Of a DNA stretch of 64,000 nt, positions 48,501 through 59,256 are shown in pieces; position 1 is the first letter of the stretch, and every line of letters begins with the position of its first letter. The DNA is from Mactra quadrangularis. Its lineage: Eukaryota > Mollusca > Bivalvia > Venerida > Mactridae. The position numbers were made by a program, and so were the translations under genes. Under the pieces are notes generated by a model. The model searched no databases. It saw only the letters and a program-made list of their open reading frames with translations, and was not told the origin of the DNA. The stretch spans positions 41,239,917-41,303,916 of the forward strand of contig CM046298.1 in NCBI GenBank assembly GCA_025267735.1. The letters run 5' to 3'.

Positions 48501-50475
48501 CATATTTTTCACCAAAGACAGCTTGTACAGGTTTTATAGGGCCAATGGAGTGTAGTGAAACAAATTACTTACTTAACTTGTAACATGAAACATAAGTAAA
48601 ATGACGTAGAGGTTATTAAACAGGGCAAGTGTGCCTTATGGAAGATATCGGCACACTTGCTTAGGTATTGGCCCGGGGGCCGGCTTTAGCCCGAGGGCTA
48701 ATGCCGGGGAAAGTGTGCCGATATCGACTTAAGGCACACTTGCCCTGTTTCATAACCTTTTTATTGCATATGTTGACCAATGCATGTAATGAGGATTTTT
48801 CTACAACAAAAATACAATTTTTTCTCGACATAACGCGCTATTTTGCATGTTGACGTTATGTCACATGTGTTGTTTTGTTTTTTCAACGCAGAAACGTTGG
48901 AATCTAATGAACGCTTGTTATAAAACGTAAGTCTGGTTGTTGATTATCTTATTAATTTTCAATATGAAAAAAACACACGACGCAAATTGAATAGCTTCAT
49001 GTTGCTAATTACGTACGAATTTCATGTGCGGAAAGTCTGCCGTTGTTAAACTGAAGGTGCGTAATGACCGAAAGTTGCCTCAATATCCATATTTTGGCAC
49101 ACTTGTTCAATACTGGAATGTGTTGCCTACATTGAGGCTATATTGGCGCACTTTCTCGTCGATTTAGTTACTATTTATAGTAACATATGCAATTATAAAT
49201 TATAAATAAAACAGAATTTAAAATCATATAGAGAGGAAAGGTATAAATGTAGGCCTATAGACTAGTATATGGCTGGAAACAAAGATAGAGCGATAGGGTC
49301 TACTCTGCAAGCACCGATGAATCAAATGTCCCAATTTTGTAGCTAAACACGAAATTGGTGGAAAAGGTAACAGGATGTTTTTTATTAGTTGACAGCATTC
49401 CATCAAAAGAGTAAGATGACGATCTGACAGAAAATATGTTAAAATATGATCATAAACAACATTTGCAATCCTCTCATTCAAACATGGGTCTTTTTTCCAC
49501 CATTTTTATTATGTCATACCTGGCTAACACTAGTATATATAAGAGTAGACCCTCCATAACTTATTTCACATTAGAACCTGTGCAGACCTAATACTACTTT
49601 ACAAAATAACATACAGTCTCATAGCAGTACCAATTTCATATCTTCCACCATTTGCTACTGTGACATCTACAAGAAACAGTCACCATATGAAATTTATGAC
49701 CATCCGTACAAACATCAATATGTTCAAGTACTCATTTTTTCCAAGGAGTATTCTGGTTTGGAACCATCTTCCTGGATCTATTTTTAATGACACTGGCCTG
49801 GACTCATTCAAAGTAGCAGTCCAGAGTCTACAGAAATTCCAGTGGACCATTATATTTTTGTACAGTGTAAATACATGTTTGATTTTAACAAGTGAACTTT
49901 CATTACTAGTGATTTTAAGATTTTTAAACTTTGATTGAGAGATCATTTTCAAGGCATCTTAGCCTTTAACAAATCGGTTGGAGGCACCATCCGTTCGGTA
50001 GTTGATGTCTGCTTGCGGTTTCTACTGGGGTTAAAAGAAGTTGAAGTTGAAATTATTCTGCTGCGCAACAGAATAATGTCCTAATGTGAAATGAGTTACG
50101 GAGGGTCTAATAAATAGAACTATGCTTACACCTCCTAAAAGGCAGGTGTATTCTGAGTACTTCGTCTTCGAGCACATGTGATCTGAAACATTTGATTCAA
50201 TTTTTCAGTGATCTGAGTACTCTGATAACTCAGATCTCGCGAATCAAACAGACCCCTATAAAACTTACTATAGGGTCTTTGGCTTAGATGGAGTAATGGT
50301 AGAGAGATATTATAATGATGTAACATGTGTAATCGTAGTGAAATCGTAACAAAATTTACATATAAACACTTTAAGAACAATGGTTGACCAAAATTTTGTA
50401 GAAAATTAGAATGACAATACCTGATAAAGAGGAAAACACGAAGATAATGCTCGCAATCAAGATTTTGTTTGCCAT
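42583..50475 (-). CDS. IDS: Iduronate 2-sulfatase, seven exons, complete
   Basis: Lysosomal sulfatase that removes the 2-O-sulfate from iduronate in heparan and dermatan sulfate. Exons, in transcript order: 50475-50421, 48040-47886, 47005-46828, 45911-45823, 44801-44588, 44176-43889, 43361-42583. Every intron is GT-AG and the phases join without a stop, giving 585 residues; the human enzyme has 550. Residues 1-18 form a hydrophobic signal peptide after MANK. D35-D36 in IIVDDLRP match the calcium-binding pair. C74 in LCGPSR is the cysteine converted to formylglycine (CxPSR signature). K125 in SVGKVFHP, the HKPHIP motif at 217-222 and D325-H326 in GDHGWSLGEH complete the active-site set. The C-terminal part carries [10 protein letters not shown] and [14 protein letters not shown], typical of IDS rather than other sulfatases. 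Its start lies 334 bp from the divergent ERI1-like start. A possible poly(A) signal is at 42159-42164. No damage is seen, so the gene looks functional. Confidence 0.95.
45382..45490 (-). mobile_element. SINE family A, old fragment in IDS intron
   Basis: Diverged body sequence: GTCAACATAATTAGG, AACCAGTGCTAACC and CTACCCTTCCACAAGGC on the plus strand. Head missing. Confidence 0.5.
45526..45690. mobile_element. Fold-back MITE with 48-bp arms in IDS intron 4
   Basis: Arms at 45526-45573 and 45643-45690 are inverted repeats with only a few mismatches; the left arm starts AACGTTACAGAACATTCCGT and ends CCTCGGCCAT. The loop is 69 bp. Confidence 0.75.
46091..46348. mobile_element. Tc1/mariner-type MITE in IDS intron 3
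   Basis: CACTGGTGTCCAAAAGTTTC at the left end and, read inward, CACTGGGGTCCAAAAGTTTC at the right end differ at one base. TA lies on both sides (46089-46090, 46349-46350), the target site used by Tc1/mariner. Length is 258 bp with no coding capacity. Confidence 0.8.
48153..48415. mobile_element. GGCGGATC-type MITE in IDS intron 1
   Basis: Left end CATAGGCGGATCTAGCAGGG and right end, read inward, CAGGGGCAGATCTAGG. AAGCT lies next to each end and could be part of a target duplication. A run of 13 C (48375-48387) lies near the right end. Fragments occur at 36140-36255 and 41590-41632. Confidence 0.6.
48611..48757. mobile_element. Fold-back element with GC-rich centre in IDS intron 1
   Basis: Arms of about 47 bp (48611-48658 and 48711-48757) are near-perfect inverted repeats carrying CAGGGCAAGTGTGCCTTA and GATATCGGCACACTT. 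The centre, with GGCCCGGGGGCCGGC and AGCCCGAGGGCT, is strongly GC-rich and partly self-complementary. Confidence 0.75.
49543..50113. mobile_element. AGACCCTCC-type inverted-repeat element in IDS intron 1
   Basis: About 35-bp ends (AGACCCTCCATAACTTATTT on the left; AGACCCTCCGTAACTCATTT read inward from the right) bracket 571 bp. The interior carries a LINE 3' fragment. Related inverted ends occur at 51084 and 52397. Confidence 0.6.
49640..49850 (+). pseudogene. LINE reverse-transcriptase end fragment
   Basis: The frame reads [20 protein letters not shown], then [20 protein letters not shown]. The phrase YSFFPRTIRDWNxLP is typical of the C-terminal end of CR1/jockey-like non-LTR retrotransposons. 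About 65 codons survive; everything upstream is absent. It lies inside the inverted-repeat element 49543-50113. Confidence 0.75.
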
Positions 50476-50809
50476 GGACAAATTGTTGGAGAACAAATTT
50501 ACATCAACACCGCTAAAGGTTTGCTTATATCAAAAATAAAATACACCTCATTATTCATAAATATTTTAGATTTGATGTTTTTATATTATTTTAATTTCAT
50601 TGTTTTTATTGTTAATTAGAAAAGGTCAAAAGTACTGATGTTTACTCGCCATTGAGCTGATATTTATTTTGGGATGGTATAAGCAGTAGATCAAACTTCA
50701 AAACAGTTTCGATTCTGGCGTTTGTTTTTGTAATCTTGTTCCAATAGCATTCATGGACGACATTATGGTCTGAATTAATTTAAGAACTGTTGTAACAACT
50801 CTGTCTTCG
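50476..50809. promoter_or_regulatory. Shared intergenic region of two divergent genes
   Basis: The 334 bp separating the IDS and ERI1-like start codons must hold both 5' UTRs and at least the core promoters. It is AT-rich, without an obvious TATA box at a suitable distance on either strand. Calling it a bidirectional promoter is an inference from spacing; no transcript start can be read from the sequence. Confidence 0.5.
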
Positions 50810-53800
50810 ATGATGGCCACAAATGACAATTACTTTGATATTGAAACGAGCGACACACAGGTTAGTTTTGATGTCGCGAAAATTGATATCAGAGACAGAG
50901 GGTGTCCCTGGCTGGTACCGTTTCAGCTCTTGTCACTCTTGTAACAATATGGCAGTTCTTATGAGGGTAAAAACTGATCCTTTCCATTGCATGGATGTGA
51001 TTATAGGGGCCTGACAGTCTACTGTCAATTCCAATAAAATTTGCTGCTCAAGCACAGCTATTTGATAGTCCTAATTTAAATATAAGACCCTACATAACTT
51101 ATTTATCATACGGACATTCTTCTGTTATGTAGGGTCTTAATGGATTGCTTCAAAAACGCATAGCAAAATATTTTTTTCAAAAAGTGAATGAATATGGGTC
51201 AAATTAGCATCAATTGATAAAGCAGAAGACAATAATCAGTTTCTCGGCTTACGAAAACAATTTTCCTGCTATCCAGGGTTGTCACCTCTATAGTCCATTT
51301 TGAAATGAATTCTTGACGGTAAATAAAGTTTCGTTTTGCTTAAACAAATTTTTTTCTATCCAGAGTAATTGTTCTTACTACCAACAGTCAATATTATACC
51401 CGTAGCGGTCCGGATACTGGCTTTTATATCCTGGTGTGGCCATATTTCGTCACCTTAAGGAAATGAATGAACACTATGTTAAATTTGTAATTCTAAACTG
51501 ACTTTTTATTTTCAAAATATTTAAATGAATCATAAAGCTTTTATTCCATCAACTATTCTCGAGTTTATTCTATCAAATTACGTCAGTAAACACGATCTTA
51601 CAAGACTGGGTATAAATGCAGACGACTTTTAGAGCAGGTCCAAAAATCAACACTGCAAAATACAAATAAGTTTTTTCTTCATTTTTGTGAAGCAAATCTC
51701 CGTTTATTTATTTATATTAAATAATCAGATCTTTTACCTCCAATATGTGTTGTTTCTTCAACAATTTTATGACAAAAAAATCGAAATTCCACCATTTTAA
51801 ATATTGACATGTTTACTGGTAGTGTAAAATCACAATCAGTGCAGGTTTAGCTCCGCCTACAACGTTGCTCCGCCCTACGTTAAGATTTCGAGCTAAAAAC
51901 GGGAATCTAAGCTTATTTTAGTGAGTTTATGAAAAATATCACTTAAATTTTAGTATTGCTTAATGCTTTTAATGATTAAGGTGGGGTGACGAAATTAGGT
52001 CAGGGACGAAATTAGGACCTCCTACAATACCTTATATATTCGTTCAAACTCCATTCTTACAAATGTCGCGACCCAATTTAAATTAGGCTTGCCTAGGCTA
52101 TTATTGCACTGTGATTGTGGCAAACTGAAAGTACTCGTAAAATGAAGGAGTTTAAATGGTTTAATTAACTGTCTAAGGTTAGAATTTGAAATTATTATAC
52201 TTTTATCATGTGTATAATTCAGTTATCTTTCCATTGGTGTATCGTTTTGTTGCAAAATTTTTCGAATTTAAACGAGTAGAACGTTCAGACCTGAAATGAT
52301 GTCTGTACTCTACAATTTTTGCTATGCGTTTTTGAAGCAATCCATTAAGACCCTACGTAACAGAAAAATGTCCAAATGATAAAAACGTCACGTAAGGTCT
52401 TATATTCAGGACTAATCTATTTGAGTATTAGCAGTTACGGTACCATAACTCTAGACCCAGGGTCTAGAGTTACGGAAGTTCCATAGCTGTAGACATCCGG
52501 TAAGTTTATAAGTAATATCCAAAATGGCGCATGTAATAACAATAGGATGTCGGTAAATATTTGTGTATTTTGAGTAATAATAATTATGTATTTTATAAGT
52601 TGAATCATAAGCATGTTGACTTCCGTAACTCTAGCCTATCCTTGCAAGGTTTGTCTGCAGTTAAGGAACTTCCGTAAATCTAGACCCTGGGACTAGAGTT
52701 ACAGTACCGTAACTCTAGCCACTGGCTTGAGTATTTCATCATAATTAGGTCAATGCTGTCTGATCTGTAATGGACTGCATATACAGTTATGTTTTGCTGA
52801 AAAACAACTTTTCATAATTGCTAATCAATTTAACAATTGGAGCAATGGAAAGCAACAAACAAAACATTTGTTTGATTTTTTCAGAATGAACCTGATAGTG
52901 ACAGTGGTACAAAACCAAAAGTATTTAAAGATGGACAATACACAGATCCATTGTTTAAGAAACTATCAAGAATTAATGGTGAAGTTAATAAATTATCTAA
53001 GTCAGAACTCCAAGGAAAATTGAAAGAATTAGGACTAGATCCTAGGTATGTATTTCTGTATCAAAATTAATATAAATTCATCTATTATGATTAATCGTTA
53101 TTACTCAAGCTCAAACTTATGGAATATCTTACCATGATTTATAATCAGTTAAAACTTTTCTGTGAATCAGTGATTATTTTTATCAACATGTCTGCGGCAA
53201 TGTTTGTAAATATACATGACTGTATATATCACTCAATTTTTAACTTAAATATAGATGTATATCATGATCCCCTTTGTTTGAAAGCATAATTTCATCTTGG
53301 ATCTATGTCTATGATGCTAAATTTGTATTTATATATGTTATCACATTATGATGAAATAATTGCTATATTTTATTAATGTGCCATTTATGTTTTTGATTTA
53401 TTTTATTTTAGGGGCCTAAAAGAGGTTCTAAGAAAGAGATTAAAGAATTATCATCGGAAAAAGAATATGAAAAAAGCAAAGATTAATATAAATGGGAAGA
53501 CAGCATATGATTACCTAGCGGTGATAGATTTTGAAGCAACTTGTGATGAAAATAATCCGAGCTACAGACATGAGATCATAGAGTTTCCTATTGTTCTAAT
53601 TGATGTTGATAAAATGGAAATAGTAAGTTTAATTTTTTGGGGAGGGGGGGGGGGGATAAAACTTATACTTTCTCTGAAGTTAGAATCACTTTGAATTTGC
53701 CTATGTTACACACAAGGCTGATTGCTGTCATGGGCAGCATCTGTTATGCCCACTTTGTCATGCCATTAGGTCCTTACCAAAACCTGGTCAGGCTATTTAC

Positions 53801-56800
53801 CATCTGGATAACTCTGAATATTTAGGTCCTTTCCACAAAGAAATCGCTAGATAGCGCTTCGTCCTCTGGTACCTTTCTTGCACCAAAAGTATTTACTATG
53901 TGACACCAAATCCAGGGTACTAGGGGACAAAGCGCTAGCTAGCGATCGCCTTTCGGAACTAGCCCTATGACATCATGATAATTTACCATAGTGTATTGTT
54001 GTAACCATTGAAATATTAAATGGCAGTCTTTACCTTACTAGCCATGTGCAAGTGAAAATTGAATCAGGCTAGTTAAAATTAATTATTTTATATAGTCAGG
54101 CCTATTTGGCTCATGACAATACAACATATTTAAGTGGACTAGTATTTGTCAAAACTTAAAATGAAGACAGAGTCAGAATGGTCATATTTCATGATGTTCA
54201 CATATACTTATCCACTTTGCTGCAATTGCAATATTTGGTGTATTTAAATGTTCATGGTAAATCTAAGATCTTAAGTATTATATTAATTTAAAAATTAAAT
54301 ATCTTATAATTCTGTTTCAGGTTGATAAATTCCATGAATATGTTAAACCACTTGTAAACCCTAAGCTAACCCCATTTTGTACTAAGCTCACTGGAATTAC
54401 TCAGGTATGGTTAACCTTTGGTTGAATATTTGTATTGTGTAATCTAACTAATGGTCGATAGTATGCAAAGGTGTTAGGATGACCGTAACATTTACTCTAC
54501 TTATAATAGATCATAGTAACATTTTGCTCCGACTAGTTTTCTTTATGCTAAAAAACAGCCCTTGGCTCATAGGTTAGAATTGCTGGACTTTATCTAAGTG
54601 TAGTATTTTGATATAACTAATGAGCCAACAGGTTTCTTATTTTGAACATATTGATATACATGTATCATATACATAATTTTTTCTGATTGAAGTACAATGT
54701 ACTTGTAATAAATATATAGCTTTGGCTGTAGTAGTCAGAGGTAAAGCAACATCAAATATTTTTGTGGAAGGGTATTCCTCACTGTTGCTTGGAATCAGAC
54801 CCAAGACCTGTGGATTTGAAATTCTCCTTTTTTATCAATTTATCCCTACTGCATTGAAAAAAGAAGACAAAGAAGAAAACAAAACTCTAAATCAATTGTG
54901 TAAAATATTTTTGTATTCAGGATCAAGTTGATGGTGCTAATATTTTTCCTGATGTTTTATCAAATGTTAATACTTGGTTACAAGATCATCATTTAGGTAG
55001 TCAGAAATCATTTGCTGTACTTACTGATGGGTAAGATAAAGATTATTTAACTTTTATTTCAATATTGTGTCACCCTGTCAGAATAGCCCAGAAAGTACTG
55101 CTAGGTAGTGCTTCTTTCTATCTGTCCTTGAGTTGTTGGTGTGTTTTTGAGTGGGGCCTAGACCTACATTCCGTTTGTGGATTTTGTGTCATGAAATTTT
55201 TTGCACAGCTATTTTATTTACAAACCAAGTTTGGCAGTTGTCAGCCTCTTACAAGGGTTTGCACTTTTTACTGGTTTTAAAGCTTGTCCACAGGCAAGTG
55301 AAATTTTAGCATCAATTTTTTTTGGATTCAACATACACTTGTCACTTGTCCAGAAGTTCAATACTCGAAATATATGGAGAACTATGATATATTAAAACAC
55401 AGTGTAAGTAATTATAATAATGAATGATTGATCAGGAAATAGTTCATTGTCCAATGTGATTAAAACATTGAAACATCTACATTAAATGTATTGCTATGTT
55501 GGTATACTTACAGCTGAAAGATATTACTTGTTCATGAACAAGTGATGTGGAAGTATTTACTTCTCTTCTGACACAAAAAAACAAGTTTGGCATAGAAATT
55601 CCACACCCCTGCTGATATAGCTTTATACCAGGGTTTGTACAGACCTTGAAAAGTGCTTGAATTTTAAGGTCTGCCTTGAAAAGTGCTTAAAAACGATTTT
55701 GAGTGCTTAAAAGTGCTTATTTTCATTTGCAACCTTGAAAAATGCTTATTTTCGGTCCAATAGTGCTTGAATATTATAACTAATTTAAATTTTAGGCTGG
55801 AAAATGAAAGGAGATAGACTGCAGTGTTGCATCCAGGGCGCGCGATCGCGCGAATCCCGCTGTTTTTAATCTCAATCCTGCAAATTTAAATTTTCGTGGG
55901 TGGCAACTCCCGCACAATCAGAAATGATCTCCCGCTATGCATAGGCTCCTGCGCAACTAAATTGCATTTCAGAAGAAAAAAATCCTCTGGGAAATACTTG
56001 CAAATGATCAGTTCCGAAAATCCTTTCATTCTCTACCGTCTACCTGGGAAATTCCCGAATGACGTAATTGTAGCTAATCTGGTTCACTGCCTTCTTTACT
56101 CACGGAAATACCCTAGATCTAGAGAAAGTAACTCAGTCTGTAAAATGACGTCATTTATCGGGTAGAGGGATATGTGCTATTGAGCAATATCCCTGCCATG
56201 TAAACATGTGGCTTATATTGTGTAAAAATTTCAAACGCGGTATAGGTTTGAAGTAAGATAAATTCTGTTTTGGATTATGTCACATGAACAGATAACAGAC
56301 TTTTATCAAGTCGGGTACACAGATCGACCCGCAGCTATGTACTTCTTCGAATATGGAATAGCGGACGCTAATCTTCGTCTCCGTGTGGGAGCAGCCCCGT
56401 CACGAAAAAGAACGCAAAACATTCGAACCGAAAAGACTTACTCTTGGCTAAATTACGAGCATGGTTTGGGTATGTTTTGTGAGCTTTGTTTAAAATCGCG
56501 TAAGAAAAAAAACTGTTTACAGCCAGATGTACTTATTAAAGATCATCAACACTCGTGAGACATTTAGAATCAAACAATCTTTGTTGTGCATTCCAACTTT
56601 TCACTCCCCCCTTTTTGAAAATCGGTGGGGGATCTCCCCCTCTCTGGGTTCATCCTGGATGCAACACTGGACTAAAAAGTTACATTTAATCAGTCACATA
56701 AAATAGAATGAGTAATACTTTATAGTCCTTGAATTTGGCACTTATGTCTTTGAAAAATGCTTGAATTTTGTCACTAAAATTCTGTGTGAACCCTGTGTAC

Positions 56801-58022
56801 CGTTTAAATAAAGTAAAGACATTTTTACTTTTCAGACCATGGGATATGTTCAGGTTTATGTATTATCAATGTAAAGAAAGTAAAATAGAAATGCCTATTT
56901 GGTCAAAGAGATGGGTGAATATAAGAAAAGCTTATTGTAATTTCTACCAATGTGGACGTGGTGGAATAGAAATTATGCTGAAAAACTTGGGTGAGAATAC
57001 TCAGTAGATTTCTTGTTATCAATTATGAGGTGATAGTATATAAATATCATATTATGTAGGTGACATAATATAATGTCAACCCAATACTGTCACCGAAGTA
57101 CTAGATTGCAAGTATGGTCCTTGTTTAAAAAGATCAACATGATTTTCAGATTTGTATATTTGCTTTTATACAAGCCATCATAATCCCTCATACAGATAAC
57201 AGAGGCATGAAAAGGGATTTGTCACATTTGATTATATTTTTGCCACCTGATTAGGAAGCAATTACATGCACATGTTACTTGTTTTGTGTTGTCCTTGTCT
57301 TTGATTGCTTCTCCTTAGTAGAGTAGTTATCAGCTTTAATGTTCATGGCCCTAACATTACCTAGTAACCTGCAACATGAAACCTTTAAGATTTGTTTGGG
57401 ATTTATTAAAAATAACGGACTTAATATAGTCCAACTAGTTGGTAATTTTGCCCTTAAATGTATACATTGTATTTACTTTTGTTCATTCTTTTACAAATAT
57501 TCTTGTTGATTGACATGCCAAAGTTTAAGTCCCCACTAGGGGTGTGACTTAATGGAAAATATATAGATAGATTTTAAGATATCTAAGATAGGTATCAACG
57601 CTTGTTTTTGTTATTTAAAACAAAAATAAATGCTCTTTGTTGTATAAAAAATGTTTTACTTTATCATTTGAACAGGTATGACATTTGAGGGATCACCACA
57701 TAGTGGAATAGACGATTCTGTAAATATAGCTAGAATAGCAATAAAAATGTTAAATGATGGATGTGCTTTAACAATGAATGAAAAACTGGTTGTTAAAACA
57801 AATGCTCATGATTCTAGTACTAGTGTTAGATATGAACCTTATAAAGATACTGGACTGTCACCTGAACAAGAAGAAGAAGAAAAGAGGAGAAAGAAAGAAA
57901 AACGAAAGGAAAGATTAGAAATGGAACAAAAGATGTCAAATTTGAGTGTTAATGATGTTGAATGGACAGAAGATGATGATTTAGATGATTTGTTGAATTA
58001 TTACAAACTACAGAAGTCATGA
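50810..58022 (+). CDS. ERI1: ERI1-like 3'-5' exoribonuclease, seven exons, complete
   Basis: DEDDh exoribonuclease. In animals ERI1/3'hExo trims the 3' end of histone mRNA and 5.8S rRNA and degrades small RNAs. Exons: 50810-50860, 52885-53045, 53412-53622, 54321-54404, 54921-55030, 56836-56990, 57676-58022. All introns are GT-AG and phases agree, giving 372 residues; human ERI1 has 349. Two ATG codons stand in tandem at 50810 and 50813, and an in-frame TGA at 50771 limits the start. Residues about 50-85 form a SAP domain (KLSKSELQGKLKELGLDPRG). The exonuclease fold begins at VIDFEATC, giving D110 and E112; D205 lies in VLTDG; H266 and D271 lie in HSGIDDS. All five catalytic residues are therefore present. 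Residues about 308-330 are an acidic then Lys/Arg/Glu-rich stretch, likely helical. A poly(A) signal candidate is at 58206-58211. Introns 1 and 5 hold several transposons. ERI2 and ERI3 are less likely because they lack the SAP segment. Confidence 0.95.
51061..52420. mobile_element. 1.36-kb element with about 105-bp inverted ends in ERI1 intron 1
   Basis: 51061-51168 and 52317-52420 are inverted repeats. Shared blocks include TGGATTGCTTCAAAAACGCA, GTAGGGTCTTAATGG, ATAAGACC and TAGTCCT. Each arm also contains an internal hairpin (AAGACCCTACATAAC with GTTATGTAGGGTCTT in the left arm). The interior is AT-rich with no coding sign. Confidence 0.7.
52429..52726. mobile_element. MULE-like MITE with 9-bp target duplication
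   Basis: Long inverted ends include CTCTAGACCCAGGGTCTAGA and TTACGGAAGTTCC at the left and their counterparts at the right. TTGAGTATT occurs directly outside both ends (52420-52428, 52727-52735). Nine-base duplications plus long terminal repeats suggest a Mutator-like family. It abuts the right arm of the previous element, in ERI1 intron 1. Confidence 0.75.
55822..56669 (+). mobile_element. hAT-like element nested inside another hAT MITE
   Basis: CAGTGTTGCATCCAGG at the left is mirrored by CCTGGATGCAACACTG at the right: a perfect 16-bp inverted repeat with the CA...TG ends of hAT. The 848-bp unit carries a short zinc-finger-like ORF. The flanking bases (ATAGACTG and GACTAAAA) do not make a clean duplication. 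Confidence 0.75.
56277..56558 (+). CDS. Short transposon ORF with BED/C17orf113-like finger
   Basis: Ninety-three codons inside the nested hAT-like element. Residues about 53-80 read TYSWLNYEHGLGMFCELCLK, with a W...GMFC..C pattern like the N-terminal zinc finger (BED or C17orf113 type) of hAT-related transposases. The preceding APSRKRTQN is basic. No RNase-H-like catalytic domain or dimerisation domain follows, so it cannot be a full transposase. It lies in the sense direction of the host ERI1-like gene, within intron 5, but no splice junction suggests that it joins the mRNA. It may be a relic retained in a short non-autonomous element. Confidence 0.45.
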   Translation: MSHEQITDFYQVGYTDRPAAMYFFEYGIADANLRLRVGAAPSRKRTQNIRTEKTYSWLNYEHGLGMFCELCLKSRKKKNCLQPDVLIKDHQHS

Positions 58023-59248
58023 TATTCTGATGATTGTGATTATAAAATAGTTCATAAAAACTCAAATATATTTGATATACAGTTCAACTACAGTTAGGGA
58101 CTAAATTGTTCATTTTCTTGTGAAGTCATTTCAATTAGAGTTATTTCAAACAATCTATCATATGTTTAGGTGAAAACCATTAAGCAACAGTCTATGAAAT
58201 AAGTAAATAAAAGTGGCTGTCTGAATTGGTCATTTAAGCAGCAAGCACTATATCTTGTTAGTAGAATTGTGGTTACCGAAACTGAAAAGTGTTGTCTCTT
58301 AGGACCAGAGAACTGAACACCCACTAATTTCTTAGACTGCTTTCATTCCTGAGAAGTTCAAAACTGTGGTTTAAATGTTTGGTAATTACCTCTCTCAATT
58401 TTCTTTATAATCTAAAAGACGCCAGCAACTATTTCAAACTCTAATACCATAAACATTTTGCTCAACTTTTTTTGAAAATTGTGGGGCCATCTTACATCTT
58501 ATTTGTGAGTCAGTGTACCACTTCTAGTTTAAGGTTTTAAATGAAACATATTTATATCTTAGAAGCTACTAAAGGGATTCTTTTCTTTTTCACACTTGTC
58601 TTTGGGGTTTGCATTAAAGGTTTCACATCATTCATTATCAATCAATCAAATCTATTTGCTGCCAGCATCCCACAAACTTGGGTAGGTTGCAGGTGGCTTG
58701 ATCGTCTGACATCTGATCCCCACAAAACCCTGTTAAGAGGATCCCTGGAAAAACTAAATTCTGTCTTCTAAGTATTTTTGTTTTAACATAAGCCTATCAA
58801 TAAACAACACACTAAAAGGTTGAGTACACTGTCTTTGGAGCGCTCTTGTTCATACTAAACATTGCCATTATTTACACACTTTCACAAAAATAGTTGAAGG
58901 TGCTGTCTTTGGACTGGTTTTGTTCAATATTGTTTAATTAAGTATTCAGGAATTTGAAAATTTCAGCATTTGTGATGGTTTTAATAATTTCTTGAAAATT
59001 TAAACAGTTGATGGTATGTAAATTACATGTATATGATTACTATGGCTTGACATTAACAACCATTAGATTGCCTGAGACTAGTACTGACTACCTTACTGTT
59101 AGTTGGGTAATAAGCTTTGCTGCAGGTCTTCCAATTAGGCAACCAGAATAAAACACTAAAAATTTAAATGAAGTACCATTGTATGGGCAAGTAAACATGT
59201 AGTTTGGAAAATTAAAATATAAATTGGTTGTCCTACTGCTCAGCCTAA
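58023..59248. other. No further gene recognised after ERI1
   Basis: Holds the likely ERI1 3' UTR at its start. A 76-codon frame at 58541-58771 has no recognisable family. Otherwise AT-rich spacer. Confidence 0.4.
58206..58211 (+). terminator. Possible poly(A) signal of ERI1-like gene
   Basis: AATAAA 184 bp after the ERI1-like stop codon, a plausible 3' UTR length. It is an early AATAAA on this strand after the stop. Confidence 0.4.
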
Positions 59249-59256
59249 TAAATGTA

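Larger units (their letters stand above)
55629..56795. mobile_element. hAT-type MITE, outer element, in ERI1 intron 5
   Basis: Left end CAGGGTTTGTACAGACC with CTTGAAAAGTGCTTGAATTT; right end read inward CAGGGTTCACACAGAATTTT, with AAATTCAAGCATTTTTC beyond. CAGGG-type ends and the AAAAGTGCTTGAATTT motif fit hAT-derived MITEs known widely in animals. A second element sits inside (55822-56669). No clear 8-bp duplication remains. Confidence 0.65.

Noticed and set aside
58541..58771. 76-codon frame downstream of ERI1
   Set aside because: Hydrophobic start but no recognisable family, no splice or poly(A) context, and a length expected by chance in this composition.
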